Source: Fibrobacter sp. UWB13
Lineage (GTDB): Bacteria > Fibrobacterota > Fibrobacteria > Fibrobacterales > Fibrobacteraceae
NCBI RefSeq assembly: GCF_900177805.1
Contig: NZ_FXAX01000004.1
Span: forward strand, 143,882-207,881
Reading direction: 5' to 3'
DNA: 64,000 nucleotides
The translations under genes and the position numbers were made by a program. Positions within the stretch are counted from its first letter, which is position 1. The number at the start of each line of letters is the position of its first letter. Below are positions 25,346-33,275 of the stretch, one piece after another. The notes under the pieces are model-generated. The model ran no database searches and had not been told where the DNA came from. It saw only the letters and a program-made list of their open reading frames with translations.

Positions 25346-26161
25346 CTACTTCGCCGGGAATACCTGCAACAGCTCCACCTCGAACACAAGGAGCGCATTA
25401 GGCGGAATTAAAGGCGGAGCACCGGCTTCACCATAGGCTAAAGCACTCGGGATCCAAGCCTTTACCTTTTCACCGACCTTCATTTCCAAGAGCAAATCCT
25501 GCCAGCCTTCGATGACAGAAGTCACCGCAAATTCCATCGGGGCACCGCGCTTGACGCTATTGTCAAATTCCGTTCCGTTGAGAAGCGTTCCCACGTAATG
25601 GACTTGCACCTTGTCGGTCAGCTTCGGCTTGATTCCGGTACCTTCCTTAAGCATTAAATATTGCACGCCTTTTTTCGTGACCCAGATTCTCGGATCCTGA
25701 ATATTCTTCGAAAGGAACGCCGCCTGGTCACTTAAAGCCTTACGTGCAGCAGCGGCCTCATCAATATCCTTTTGCATTTGCATCTGGTTGAGCAAGTCCT
25801 GAAGCGCAGCCTCGGACTGGGAATCCGTCATAAGGATCTCGCGAGAGGAATCTAAGACATCTCGCATGGCATCCATAAGGACATCCAGCTTAACAGGAAC
25901 ATTAATATTCGAAACAGCCCTGCCGAAGTCTACACCAAGCGCATAACTATAACGGTCAACCGCATTGTCCAAAAATACTTTTTGTTCCTGAGGTTCAGTT
26001 GGTTCCGGAACAGGGGTCAAATCAGGTGCACTAGAGGCTTCTTTAACCTCTGCAGGCGCAGGAACCGGATTTGAATCAACTGCGGGAGCAGATTTACTAC
26101 CTCCGCAAGCCACAAGAGCGCTCCCCACAAAAAATATTGGCAAATAACGAAAAATTTTCAT
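25346..26161 (-). CDS. FKBP-type peptidyl-prolyl isomerase, lipoprotein
   Basis: A 271-aa exported foldase. The signal MKIFRYLPIFFVGSALVACGG ends in a lipobox Cys. A Pro/Ala/Glu-rich linker leads to an FKBP N-terminal dimerisation region (about residues 75-165: DRYSYALGVDFGRAVSNI ... AALQDLLNQMQMQKDIDEAAAARKAL). The catalytic FKBP domain (170-271) shows VQVHYVGTLLNGTEFDNSVKRG, VIEGWQDLLLEMKVGEKVKAWIPSALAYG and IPPNALLVFEVELL. It resembles FkpA/Mip proteins, which help fold periplasmic and outer-membrane proteins. A longer open frame upstream has no homologous content. GGATCCG precedes the ATG. Confidence 0.9.
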   Translation of the reverse strand: MKIFRYLPIFFVGSALVACGGSKSAPAVDSNPVPAPAEVKEASSAPDLTPVPEPTEPQEQKVFLDNAVDRYSYALGVDFGRAVSNINVPVKLDVLMDAMRDVLDSSREILMTDSQSEAALQDLLNQMQMQKDIDEAAAARKALSDQAAFLSKNIQDPRIWVTKKGVQYLMLKEGTGIKPKLTDKVQVHYVGTLLNGTEFDNSVKRGAPMEFAVTSVIEGWQDLLLEMKVGEKVKAWIPSALAYGEAGAPPLIPPNALLVFEVELLQVFPAK

Positions 26162-26332
26162 AAAAACGGATCCAATCCTATTTTTTATCTCTAAAAATAC
26201 TTTTTTTGGCGAAAAAACGCAAAAAAATGTGAGTTTTATCTCTAATTTACTATAAATGTAAAGAAAATCACACACTAACCCTTTAATTTTTCTTACTTTT
26301 TTGCTATCTTCGCGTTGAAAGGAAAATTTACA

Positions 26333-26584
26333 ATGAAAAACAGCTTTAAGTGTTATATTGATTCTGCAACAGCTCAAAAAAAGCTGTTCGATGAGTCTAT
26401 TGATAACGTTAAAGGCGCCTTGGTTAAAGTTGTATCTGAATCCATGGTGCATAGCGATAGCGAAATGCAGGTTTTCAAAAAGCAGGAACCGGCTTATTCG
26501 ACTACGGGTTGGCTCAAGGGCGCCCTTTCTTACCCCTGGGCAATCGTAAGCATCGTTATCCCATCGATTCTCGAAAACCTGTAA
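26333..26584 (+). CDS. Small protein with C-terminal hydrophobic segment, unknown
   Basis: An 83-aa protein beginning MKNSFKCYIDSATAQKK with AAAGGA about 9 nt upstream of the ATG. The first 60 residues are charged and amphipathic. The last 25 (GALSYPWAIVSIVIPSILENL) are hydrophobic and could insert in or lie on the membrane. I recognise no family. Coding is supported by the ribosome site and by a terminator 10 bp after the stop. It is monocistronic and divergent from the FKBP gene across about 170 bp of AT-rich promoter sequence. Confidence 0.65.
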   Translation: MKNSFKCYIDSATAQKKLFDESIDNVKGALVKVVSESMVHSDSEMQVFKKQEPAYSTTGWLKGALSYPWAIVSIVIPSILENL

Positions 26585-26593
26585 TTCTGAAAC

Positions 26594-26620
26594 GCCCGCC
26601 TCAAGCGGGCTTTGCTTTTT
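26594..26620 (+). terminator. Terminator of the 83-aa protein gene
   Basis: GCCCGC-ctcaa-GCGGGC hairpin followed by TTTGCTTTTTT, 10 bp after the stop codon. Confidence 0.85.
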
Positions 26621-26643
26621 TAAGAATAACGCCTCTTTTTACT

Positions 26644-26673
26644 TGTCATGCCCGCCACCGAGCGGGCATCTCC
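26644..26673 (-). repeat. REP-like palindromic repeat, full copy
   Basis: TGTCATGCCCGC-caccga-GCGGGCATCTCC, with GGAGAT on one side and ATGACA on the other when read on the minus strand. It matches the copy at 51224 except for a paired stem change. Confidence 0.75.
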
Positions 26674-26741
26674 TTTTTTAAAGAAAAAACACCTTTAGCG
26701 GCGAGTCTAAATTTTTTATTTTTGCAAAAAACGGAGATTTT

Positions 26742-27581
26742 ATGGCAGCACTCATTCTCGATGGCAAGGCTCTTGCCAAGACTACTGAAGAAGAACTCAG
26801 CGCCCGCGTGGCAAAGCTCAAGGAAAAGACCGGCAAGACCCCGATTCTTGCAACGATTCTCGTGGGCGACGATCCGGCTAGCGCCACTTACGTCAAGATG
26901 AAGGGCAATGCCTGCGCTCGCGTGGGCATGGAAAGCATCCGCGTGGTGATGGACAAGAACACCACGACCGAAGAACTCCTGGGCAAGATTCAGGAACTCA
27001 ACGAGAACCCAAACGTGCACGGCATCCTTTTGCAGCACCCGGTTCCGCGCCACATCGACGAACGTGCCGCCTTCGAAGCCATCGACGCCCGCAAGGACGT
27101 GGACGGTGTAACCTGCCTCGGCTTTGGCCGCATGTCCATGGGCGAGCGTGCTTACGGCTGCGCAACGCCGGCCGGCATCATGCGTCTCCTCAAGGCTTAC
27201 AACATTCCGCTTTCTGGCAAGCACGCCGTGGTCGTTGGCCGCAGCGCCATCCTCGGAAAGCCGATGGCCATGATGCTCCTCAACGCGAACTGCACCGTGA
27301 CCATTTGCCACAGCAAGACCGAAAACCTTCCGGAATTTGTGAAGCAAGCTGACATTTTGGTCGGCGCCGTCGGCAAGCCGGAATTCATCAAGAAGTCCTG
27401 GATCAAGCCGGGTGCAGTCGTCGTGGACGCTGGTTACCATCCGGGTGGCGTGGGCGATATCGAAAAGGGTCTCGAAGAAGTCGCCTCCGCATACACTCCG
27501 GTTCCGGGCGGTGTAGGCCCGATGACCATCAACACCCTCATCTACCAGAGCGTGGAATCCGGCGAATCGTTGATTAAGTAA
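26742..27581 (+). CDS. folD: Bifunctional methylene-THF dehydrogenase / methenyl-THF cyclohydrolase
   Basis: A 279-aa FolD that interconverts 5,10-methylene-, methenyl- and 10-formyl-tetrahydrofolate. Family marks are YVKMKGNAC with the catalytic Lys, [11 protein letters not shown] with the catalytic Gln, DVDGVTCLG with Asp, [11 protein letters not shown], the Rossmann motif [13 protein letters not shown] and the C-terminal [11 protein letters not shown]. The length is normal. A clear ACGGAG site lies before the ATG. Its stop codon shares bases with the start of the next gene (TAATG), so the two are translationally coupled, an unusual partner for folD. Confidence 0.95.
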   Translation: MAALILDGKALAKTTEEELSARVAKLKEKTGKTPILATILVGDDPASATYVKMKGNACARVGMESIRVVMDKNTTTEELLGKIQELNENPNVHGILLQHPVPRHIDERAAFEAIDARKDVDGVTCLGFGRMSMGERAYGCATPAGIMRLLKAYNIPLSGKHAVVVGRSAILGKPMAMMLLNANCTVTICHSKTENLPEFVKQADILVGAVGKPEFIKKSWIKPGAVVVDAGYHPGGVGDIEKGLEEVASAYTPVPGGVGPMTINTLIYQSVESGESLIK

Positions 27582-28537
27582 TGTTCAACGTCACGCGACA
27601 GGTAAAGCATTTGAAAGGCGCCCTCGTGGCGCTTTTCGCTTTGTGCGCCTTCAGCGGAGCATTCGCATCAGAACTTCAAAAGCAGATGCTGCGCGACATG
27701 AAGAAATGCGGCAGCACCACCGAAGAAGTCACTTGCGTTGTCGAAGGCAAGGACGGCTGGCTCTTTTTGCAAGAAAGCCTAGTGAACGCCACCAAGCGTT
27801 GGAACGACAACACGCCACAGATCATCGCGTTCAAGGACTCACTCGAAGCACGCGGCATCAAGCTCATCGTCGTACCCGTTCCAGACAAGCTCCTTGTCGC
27901 ACCCGAGCAATATTCCGATAAGGCAAAAAAAGGAATCAAGCTCCCACAATACAATAAGTGGGTCGAGAAGCTCCGCAAGCATAACGTGACTGTCATCGAC
28001 GCGCTCGGCAAGATTAAAGAACTTCACAAGAATCTTGGCACCGAGACGCCCATGTTCGAACCATACGAAAGCCACTGCACAGGTCCCGCAAGACTCGTAC
28101 TCGCCAACATGGCTGCAGATTCCATCGCACCGCTCCTCTACGGCATGAACCGCAAGCGCTACCCGTTACGCGACACCATCGTCGATGGCACCGGGAACCT
28201 CTACGACTTGCTCCACGGCGAAGAAATTGAATATAAAATAAAAGAACAGAAAGTTTTGGGCACCGACGGCTACAAGTATCGCGGTTCCAAAAAAGCCCCC
28301 ATCGTCATCATCGGCGATAGCAATGTAGGTCAAGGAAAATCCTACGGCGCACAAATCGGCGCATACATCGCAGCAGCAACAAGCGTCGAAACATTCACTA
28401 TCAGCAAAGTCGGCGGCGGCAACATCGGCCCGCAAATGTTCAAAGGCAAGTCCAGTTTTTTGGAAGGCAAAAAGGCAGTCGTCTGGGTATTCGACGGTCG
28501 CGAGCTCTATGGGCATTTTAAAGCTCCGGAATTTTAA
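27581..28537 (+). CDS. Exported AlgJ/AlgX-like SGNH-family protein
   Basis: A 318-aa protein with a signal peptide (residues about 8-30, ending SGAFAS). It resembles the SGNH-like acetyltransferases of the alginate AlgJ/AlgX group: GKDGWLFLQESLVNA near the start, LIVVPVPDKLLVAPEQY, FEPYESHCTGPARLVLANMAADSI in the place of the catalytic Asp-x-His strand, and VIIGDSNVGQG for the Ser block. The Asp position reads Glu and the usual GDSF reads GDSN, so activity is possible but not assured. No MBOT acyltransferase (AlgI) is adjacent. It is coupled to folD by a TAATG overlap. Cell-surface glycan modification is a guess from the family. Confidence 0.6.
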   Translation: MFNVTRQVKHLKGALVALFALCAFSGAFASELQKQMLRDMKKCGSTTEEVTCVVEGKDGWLFLQESLVNATKRWNDNTPQIIAFKDSLEARGIKLIVVPVPDKLLVAPEQYSDKAKKGIKLPQYNKWVEKLRKHNVTVIDALGKIKELHKNLGTETPMFEPYESHCTGPARLVLANMAADSIAPLLYGMNRKRYPLRDTIVDGTGNLYDLLHGEEIEYKIKEQKVLGTDGYKYRGSKKAPIVIIGDSNVGQGKSYGAQIGAYIAAATSVETFTISKVGGGNIGPQMFKGKSSFLEGKKAVVWVFDGRELYGHFKAPEF

Positions 28538-28559
28538 ATTCCACAAACCCGACCAACAG

Positions 28560-29546
28560 CTACTTCAGCTTCTCTAAAAATTCCTTAGCGTCGCAAGACT
28601 CGACGAGACTTTCGCCAAGCAGTTTCTGCAAGCGTTGTAAGTCATGGCTGCCATCGTGTTCAAAGATGACCACCTTCTTGAAGCGGTCTCGATGACGCAA
28701 CAGGAACTCCAGATTGTTGATGTCCGTCTTCGGGAAACCGTAACCGATAAAGTAAATCTCTTCGGCATTTTTCAGGTAGTAATCGGCCTTAGACCAAAGC
28801 AAGTTGAAAAGACTCCCGCGCAAGAAAGATTCCTTGGCATGCGCCATCGGAATGAAGATGGGCGTGTCTTCGCAGTAGATGGGGAAACTGCGGTCCTGCG
28901 GTTCGACTTCACAGACGTTTTTCAAATCGAGTTCGTCACTTGCGCCCTTGACGGGGAACCAATTGAGCGAGCCGTGCAGTTTGATAAGGTCTATAGTGCG
29001 GTTGGATTTGCCACGTTTTGCCGAACGGTCGGCAGGGTCAATTTTTACGCCATAATCGACGGAAACTTGTTCGCTAAGTTCCTTATCCTTGGCAATTGCA
29101 GTTTCAATAAGCGTGTCGTAATTGAACGAAAGCAACAGCGTCTCGCGAGAACCTGACGCTGAATCGTTTTCGCAAGACACCAAAAATTTCTTGAGAATCG
29201 CAGCAGCAGATTCATCAAGCACATCGTTATCGCGACGGATGACGCTTGCAATAAAACGCAACAGTTCAAAACGGAGCGATGCATGGTAAAGGCGTTCACG
29301 CTCGCCCGGGAAAATCTGCGCCGAAAGAATAGACGTTGCCAAAGGCTCAATGCCCAAATAATCGCTATCGCCGTTGCAGAGCGTCAAAAAGCGCTTGCAA
29401 TAATCGCGAAAATGCGGAAACTCGTCCGGGATTCCAAAAGGGATAAGTTCGTTCAAGTCGCGGAGCGTGGGCATCTGCGGCGAGAAGGACTTGCTAAAAC
29501 CAGAACCAAGTACAAAAATACGGCGATAACAATTCGATTGCATCAT
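28560..29546 (-). CDS. SIR2-like domain protein, stand-alone
   Basis: A 328-aa cytoplasmic protein with the SIR2-like fold seen in many bacterial NAD-cleaving defence effectors. The NAD-binding start is RIFVLGSGFSKSFSPQMPTL. Core motifs follow: LLLSFNYDTLIETAI with the conserved Asn, IKLHGSLNWFP with the catalytic-type His, and EIYFIGYGFPKTDINNLEFLL. No second domain (TPR, STAND, Argonaute) is fused and no defence partner flanks it, so its role could also be housekeeping deacylation or NAD metabolism. Two adjacent ATGs begin the frame; there is no ribosome site, and TACATT lies 6 nt upstream. Confidence 0.75.
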   Translation of the reverse strand: MMQSNCYRRIFVLGSGFSKSFSPQMPTLRDLNELIPFGIPDEFPHFRDYCKRFLTLCNGDSDYLGIEPLATSILSAQIFPGERERLYHASLRFELLRFIASVIRRDNDVLDESAAAILKKFLVSCENDSASGSRETLLLSFNYDTLIETAIAKDKELSEQVSVDYGVKIDPADRSAKRGKSNRTIDLIKLHGSLNWFPVKGASDELDLKNVCEVEPQDRSFPIYCEDTPIFIPMAHAKESFLRGSLFNLLWSKADYYLKNAEEIYFIGYGFPKTDINNLEFLLRHRDRFKKVVIFEHDGSHDLQRLQKLLGESLVESCDAKEFLEKLK

Positions 29547-29580
29547 ACCGTTAATGTATAATTTTTAAGCGAAAATGAAC

Positions 29581-30258
29581 TTAAAAATGAAGCCAGCCCG
29601 TTTCCATGGCTGTGATGGGTGTGACTTTCACGTTACCTTTTTCAGGGCGTTCAAATGCAAGGCCCGTCAAGAAGTTCATCCAGCATTTCGGCTGGAACTT
29701 CAAATTACAAAAGTGCGAGAGGCACGGTACAATCCAGGCATCATGTGTCACGAAGATGTTAAAGCGGGAATCGCCTTTTGCAAACATCATCTCGCGCATC
29801 TGTTCGGCGCGTTCATGCAATGGGAAAAAAGCATCGTGCTCGCCGGAATCAAGCCACTCGCAGATACCTTCGTAAAAACCTTCTCGCAAAGTCTGCTCAT
29901 ATGCAGGCACATCACGGACAAAGAAATCGCCAAGTTCATTCAGCGGCGTGACATTCACCGAGGCACCTGAGCAAACTCCAAAGCCCGCAAGCTTGCGACC
30001 TTCACCAATGCACTTCGCCGTTTCCACGCAACGCCCGACCGGGCTCGAAAAGTACACCGCATCGCCAATCGCAGGAATCACTTTCCCAAGCGCTACCGCC
30101 TGGCGACGCCCACAATCCGTAAGCCCCACATGCGCACCAAAGTCCTTGTCGTCGGGCGTGATGTGGTTGCGTTCAGCATGGCGCAACAGCAGATAAATTT
30201 TAGAGTTCCAGTCAACCTGGGCAAAAAAATCTGAAATTTGTACGAAGTCGTTAGTCAT
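29581..30258 (-). CDS. Histidine phosphatase superfamily protein
   Basis: A 225-aa phosphatase or mutase of the branch-1 histidine group. The phosphate pocket begins YLLLRHAERN (the RHG-type motif with Ala-Glu). GLTDCGRRQAVALGKVI follows, then YFSSPVGRCVETAKCIGEG with the second Arg, and VTHDAWIVPCL holds the second His. The substrate is not readable. It starts ATG 12 bp from a palindromic repeat and runs toward the SIR2-like gene; the two are 34 bp apart on the same strand and might be cotranscribed. Confidence 0.82.
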   Translation of the reverse strand: MTNDFVQISDFFAQVDWNSKIYLLLRHAERNHITPDDKDFGAHVGLTDCGRRQAVALGKVIPAIGDAVYFSSPVGRCVETAKCIGEGRKLAGFGVCSGASVNVTPLNELGDFFVRDVPAYEQTLREGFYEGICEWLDSGEHDAFFPLHERAEQMREMMFAKGDSRFNIFVTHDAWIVPCLSHFCNLKFQPKCWMNFLTGLAFERPEKGNVKVTPITAMETGWLHF

Positions 30259-30269
30259 AGGTTAGTAAA

Positions 30270-30299
30270 GGAGATTCCCGCTCGGAGGCGGGAATGACA
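30270..30299 (+). repeat. REP-like palindromic repeat, full copy
   Basis: GGAGATTCCCGC-tcggag-GCGGGAATGACA fills the spacer between the PAP2 and histidine phosphatase genes. Same outer frame as the copies at 26644 and 51224, opposite orientation, with a T/A pair at the stem base. Confidence 0.75.
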
Positions 30300-30301
30300 A
30301 A

Positions 30302-30847
30302 TCAAGCGCCAATAGCTGCAGAAATCGGAATCCACAAAGCGTGTCCGAGCACAAAGCTCAAGATACCAAGCAAGAATCCGCAGATAATATCCGAGAACCA
30401 GTGCACACCAAAGTACACGCGCAAAAGTCCCCACGTGAGCGGCAACAGCATCATGATCCATCCATACTGCGGCACGCAATAGAACACCGTGCTTGCCACC
30501 GCCAAGTTGTTCATCGTATGGCCCGACGGGAAGCTGTATTTGTCAAGCGGCGGGACCTCCGCCTTGATTTGCGGGTTGGCGGCAAACGGGCGCGGACGCT
30601 TAGTGCTGAGCTTGACGCCCTCGTAAATGAGAAGGCTCATCGCAAGCGAAACAAGAGCCTGCCACAGAATCGGCAAAAAACTATCCCAGCTCGTTCTCCA
30701 AATCAAAAATGCTATGAACAGAGCCCAGATATAGCCATCACCAAGGCGCACGTAAAACTTGAGGAACTTCGTCGTCTTCGCAGAAAAATGCCGGTTCGTC
30801 CAATAAACTGACACGCGATTGTCAAAATCAGAAATCTTACGAAACAT
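30302..30847 (-). CDS. PAP2-family membrane phosphatase
   Basis: A 181-aa membrane protein with about five helices. The acid phosphatase signature is complete: KLSTKRPRP (motif 1), SFPSGHTMNN (motif 2) and RVYFGVHWFSDIICG (motif 3, R-x5-H-x3-D). Members dephosphorylate lipids such as undecaprenyl pyrophosphate, phosphatidylglycerol phosphate or lipid A; the substrate here is unknown. Upstream open codons overlap the neighbouring gene and lack homology, so MFRKISDFDN is used. It has no ribosome site; TAAATT ends 7 nt before the ATG. Confidence 0.87.
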   Translation of the reverse strand: MFRKISDFDNRVSVYWTNRHFSAKTTKFLKFYVRLGDGYIWALFIAFLIWRTSWDSFLPILWQALVSLAMSLLIYEGVKLSTKRPRPFAANPQIKAEVPPLDKYSFPSGHTMNNLAVASTVFYCVPQYGWIMMLLPLTWGLLRVYFGVHWFSDIICGFLLGILSFVLGHALWIPISAAIGA

Positions 30848-30854
30848 TGTTATG

Positions 30855-30860
30855 AATTTA
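30855..30860 (-). promoter_or_regulatory. Candidate -10 box of a leaderless transcript (PAP2 gene)
   Basis: Minus-strand TACTAAATT places TAAATT 7 nt before the ATG, with no purine-rich ribosome site between. Same arrangement as at lpxA and the Ktr membrane gene. Confidence 0.45.
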
Positions 30861-30867
30861 GTATTTA

Positions 30868-32844
30868 TCAATTTTTCAGGCAACGCACCGAGAAGTGGTA
30901 ACCCTTTTTCGTGACATCGTATTCCGGGAAAGCATCATCTCGTGCCGTAAACTCGATGTAAATATTCGAATTGTGGCTATACTGCGATTTATGGAAATTA
31001 GGGTTGTCGTCATATTCCAAATGCACCTCGGCAATCCAGAACGCAGCACTTTCTTGGTTGAAAGTCCAGCCCTTTGACGGCAAAACGGAGAAACCGGTTT
31101 CATTCGTCGCCAAGCCCTCTTCCCAACCATTCTGGGATTTCACGAGACGACTCCCCAGCAAACCAAACTTTTCTGGATAGAGCTCTGCAACTGTCGTTTG
31201 CAATGTATAGAAATCATCGAACGAAGGCATATGCCAGCCGTCCGGACAAACGCCCCGGATGCGCGAAATAGACGGAATTGTATCCTTGCTAAAATCACAA
31301 TCCTCGTCATACGAGCATTCACTCATACTTTTTCCCACAGCCGCATTCCAGGTGTAAAGGCGCCCATACATCTCGCAAAAAGCAGGATCGCCACCATCGC
31401 AAAAGCTAGAATCCGCCTCGTAATTCAAGTTCTGTGCCATCCATTCCTGCTTACCGATTTTCACAGTTCTGTACACTTGATTGTCACGAGCATCCAGCAG
31501 TTCCCCATATTCCACATCAGGGTTCAAGTACGCCGTCGTAACGCACTTGTACTTGCTGCAATCGTACTTGATTGCAGGGATTGTTGTAAGCGGCTTATCG
31601 AGAGAGCCTTTCACATACTGAGAATCGGCGACAGCAATATCTTCTATTTCCAGGGACTCGGAATTTTTATCGGCATCCGTCAAGACAACATCCACAGAAA
31701 GCTTTGCTTTAGAATCCGTATAGCTGAACTCATAGGCAAGGTGGAGCGAATCTTTTTCCTGCTCGACATAATCCTGATAAGCAAGTTGTCCATTTACAAA
31801 GAACGAGACCATCAAAGTCTGGCTTTTACGCCCTATCAAGTCTTCGTATGCGTCAAAGTCAAGGGAATACTTGCGTTCATGCTGTGTCCCGTTTGACTTG
31901 ACGGAATACTTCGCATTATTGACCGTAACGACCTTCGGTGCCGTATGGTCAATAAACACATCCGAATCCAGGCGCATCCCGGCAACACCCTCACGGAAGT
32001 TCCCGGCAGAATCAAGAGAAAGCGCCCACAGCAGGGAGTCGTTTCCAAATTGAGCCTCGTTCACGGCATCATGAAATTCACTGCCAGCAGCAGACCTACG
32101 CACGGCCACCATGCTTATAATATAATGCCCTTCCTTCAAGGTATCTAGAATGTCGTAGACTTTACAACTCATGTAGTCCCAATATTTAGAGCACTCCACG
32201 AGAACGGCGTTTGCCCCTGTACTATCGTATAAATAGACTCTAGCCGAAAAGTAACCCTTATATTCCGTGCCATAATGCACGCTCGCATACTTGTTTTTTA
32301 CACTCACATACCATTCCATTTTCGGGAATGTCCTTATCAGGGAAAAATTGACATTGAAACCTTCTCCCCAGGCAAGCCTGTATTCTCCATCCGGAAGAGC
32401 GGGATTATCGAGACTGCTCAAGTCCGCCTCATATTTCCATTTGGTTTCCCACCTTTCGGTATCGGTTGTATCACTCAGCAGGGTTGTCTTTATAGGGACC
32501 GACCCGACTTTTTCCTTCGCGGTGGAATCAGCAGAGATCTTTACAAGCCTGTATAATGTCGCCTCGACCTTTTCCATATTGTAATGGCACCCCACATCGC
32601 TTCCGTAGGCATAGAAGCCTTTCAACGACGAAATATAATCCAAATCGATCGGCCAACCTTCCCGATAATACGGCTTGGTATCGCAACCCGTTTCTTGCTC
32701 GGAACTGCTCGATTTTTCTTTTTCGCTAGAAGAGCTACTCGTCGTTTCGGGTTCATCTATAATCGGTGAAGAAGGTTCATCATCGCCACACGCCACCAAC
32801 AAGCAAAGGGCAAATAGCAATTCAAGGGAGAGCCAATTTTTCAT
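30868..32844 (-). CDS. Lipoprotein with C-terminal FISUMP (Fibrobacter major paralogous) domain
   Basis: A 658-aa lipoprotein: signal MKNWLSLELLFALCLLVACGDD, a Ser/Glu spacer, a long beta-rich region of no clear family (residues about 60-450), then the FISUMP domain. Hallmarks of the latter are DNQVYRTVKIGKQEWMAQNL, FCEMYGRLYTWNAA, GVCPDGWHMPS and the ending GYHFSVRCLKN. This domain is expanded in Fibrobacter and is thought to lie on the cell surface; its biochemical role is not established. The ATG used lies 6 nt after AGGAGG; an ATG two codons earlier directly abuts that site. It precedes the PAP2 gene by 20 bp. Confidence 0.82.
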   Translation of the reverse strand: MKNWLSLELLFALCLLVACGDDEPSSPIIDEPETTSSSSSEKEKSSSSEQETGCDTKPYYREGWPIDLDYISSLKGFYAYGSDVGCHYNMEKVEATLYRLVKISADSTAKEKVGSVPIKTTLLSDTTDTERWETKWKYEADLSSLDNPALPDGEYRLAWGEGFNVNFSLIRTFPKMEWYVSVKNKYASVHYGTEYKGYFSARVYLYDSTGANAVLVECSKYWDYMSCKVYDILDTLKEGHYIISMVAVRRSAAGSEFHDAVNEAQFGNDSLLWALSLDSAGNFREGVAGMRLDSDVFIDHTAPKVVTVNNAKYSVKSNGTQHERKYSLDFDAYEDLIGRKSQTLMVSFFVNGQLAYQDYVEQEKDSLHLAYEFSYTDSKAKLSVDVVLTDADKNSESLEIEDIAVADSQYVKGSLDKPLTTIPAIKYDCSKYKCVTTAYLNPDVEYGELLDARDNQVYRTVKIGKQEWMAQNLNYEADSSFCDGGDPAFCEMYGRLYTWNAAVGKSMSECSYDEDCDFSKDTIPSISRIRGVCPDGWHMPSFDDFYTLQTTVAELYPEKFGLLGSRLVKSQNGWEEGLATNETGFSVLPSKGWTFNQESAAFWIAEVHLEYDDNPNFHKSQYSHNSNIYIEFTARDDAFPEYDVTKKGYHFSVRCLKN

Positions 32845-32917
32845 ATTCATCCTCCTAAGCACCAAAAGAAAATTACGCCTAACGTAATATACAAAAAACG
32901 CCAATTTTGCGAGCTTT

Positions 32918-33063
32918 TTTTGAAGAAAGACGGTATCGGTTTTGACGGCTTATCTTTCGAAATCGGCTGGCACACCCATGGCAGCGTGATGATCGTGGTG
33001 CCTTACAAGGAAATTCTGCCCTATATGGAAACTTGGGCCCGCAGAATATATGGTTTCAATTGA
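32918..33063 (+). pseudogene. 3' remnant of a lost gene
   Basis: Plus-strand frame ending at TGA reads ...KKDGIGFDGLSFEIGWHTHG, then SVMIVVPYKEILPYMETWA and RRIYGFN before the stop. Codon use and amino-acid texture look like real protein. There is no start codon, and the frame enters from AT-rich promoter sequence of the FISUMP gene, so only the last ~45 codons survive. The VVPYKEILPYM segment faintly resembles the C-terminus of RsiV/DUF3298 proteins, but this is weak. Confidence 0.6.
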
Positions 33064-33242
33064 CGCATTCGTAATCCGCCTTAGATCCCCCCGCGCCAAA
33101 ATACTATTATTTAGAAAAAAGAACGGGGCAAAATGTCCTATAGACCAAAGACGATCAATCGATTAGATTCTTCGACTTCGTCCTACGGACTCCGCTCAGA
33201 ATGACACCTCTATCATGTTCTGCCAGCTGAGCCGAAGGCTCC

Positions 33243-33275
33243 CTAATCACTAACCACTAACCACTGATTACTAAA
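33243..33275 (+). repeat. CTAnnnA heptamer tract upstream of ackA
   Basis: CTAATCA CTAACCA CTAACCA CTGATTA CTAAAA: in-phase seven-base units that run into the ATG of acetate kinase. The rest of 33064-33242 holds a REP-like fragment (GACTCCGCTCAGAATGACA region, about 33168-33204) and GCTGAGCCGAAGG (33226-33238), which recurs inverted at 47609. No gene is seen there. Confidence 0.65.

Noticed and set aside
30243..30268. Possible fourth CTA-rich tract at the histidine phosphatase start
   Set aside because: The CTA units are spaced 5 and 6 bases, not 7, and fall partly in codons of the gene.
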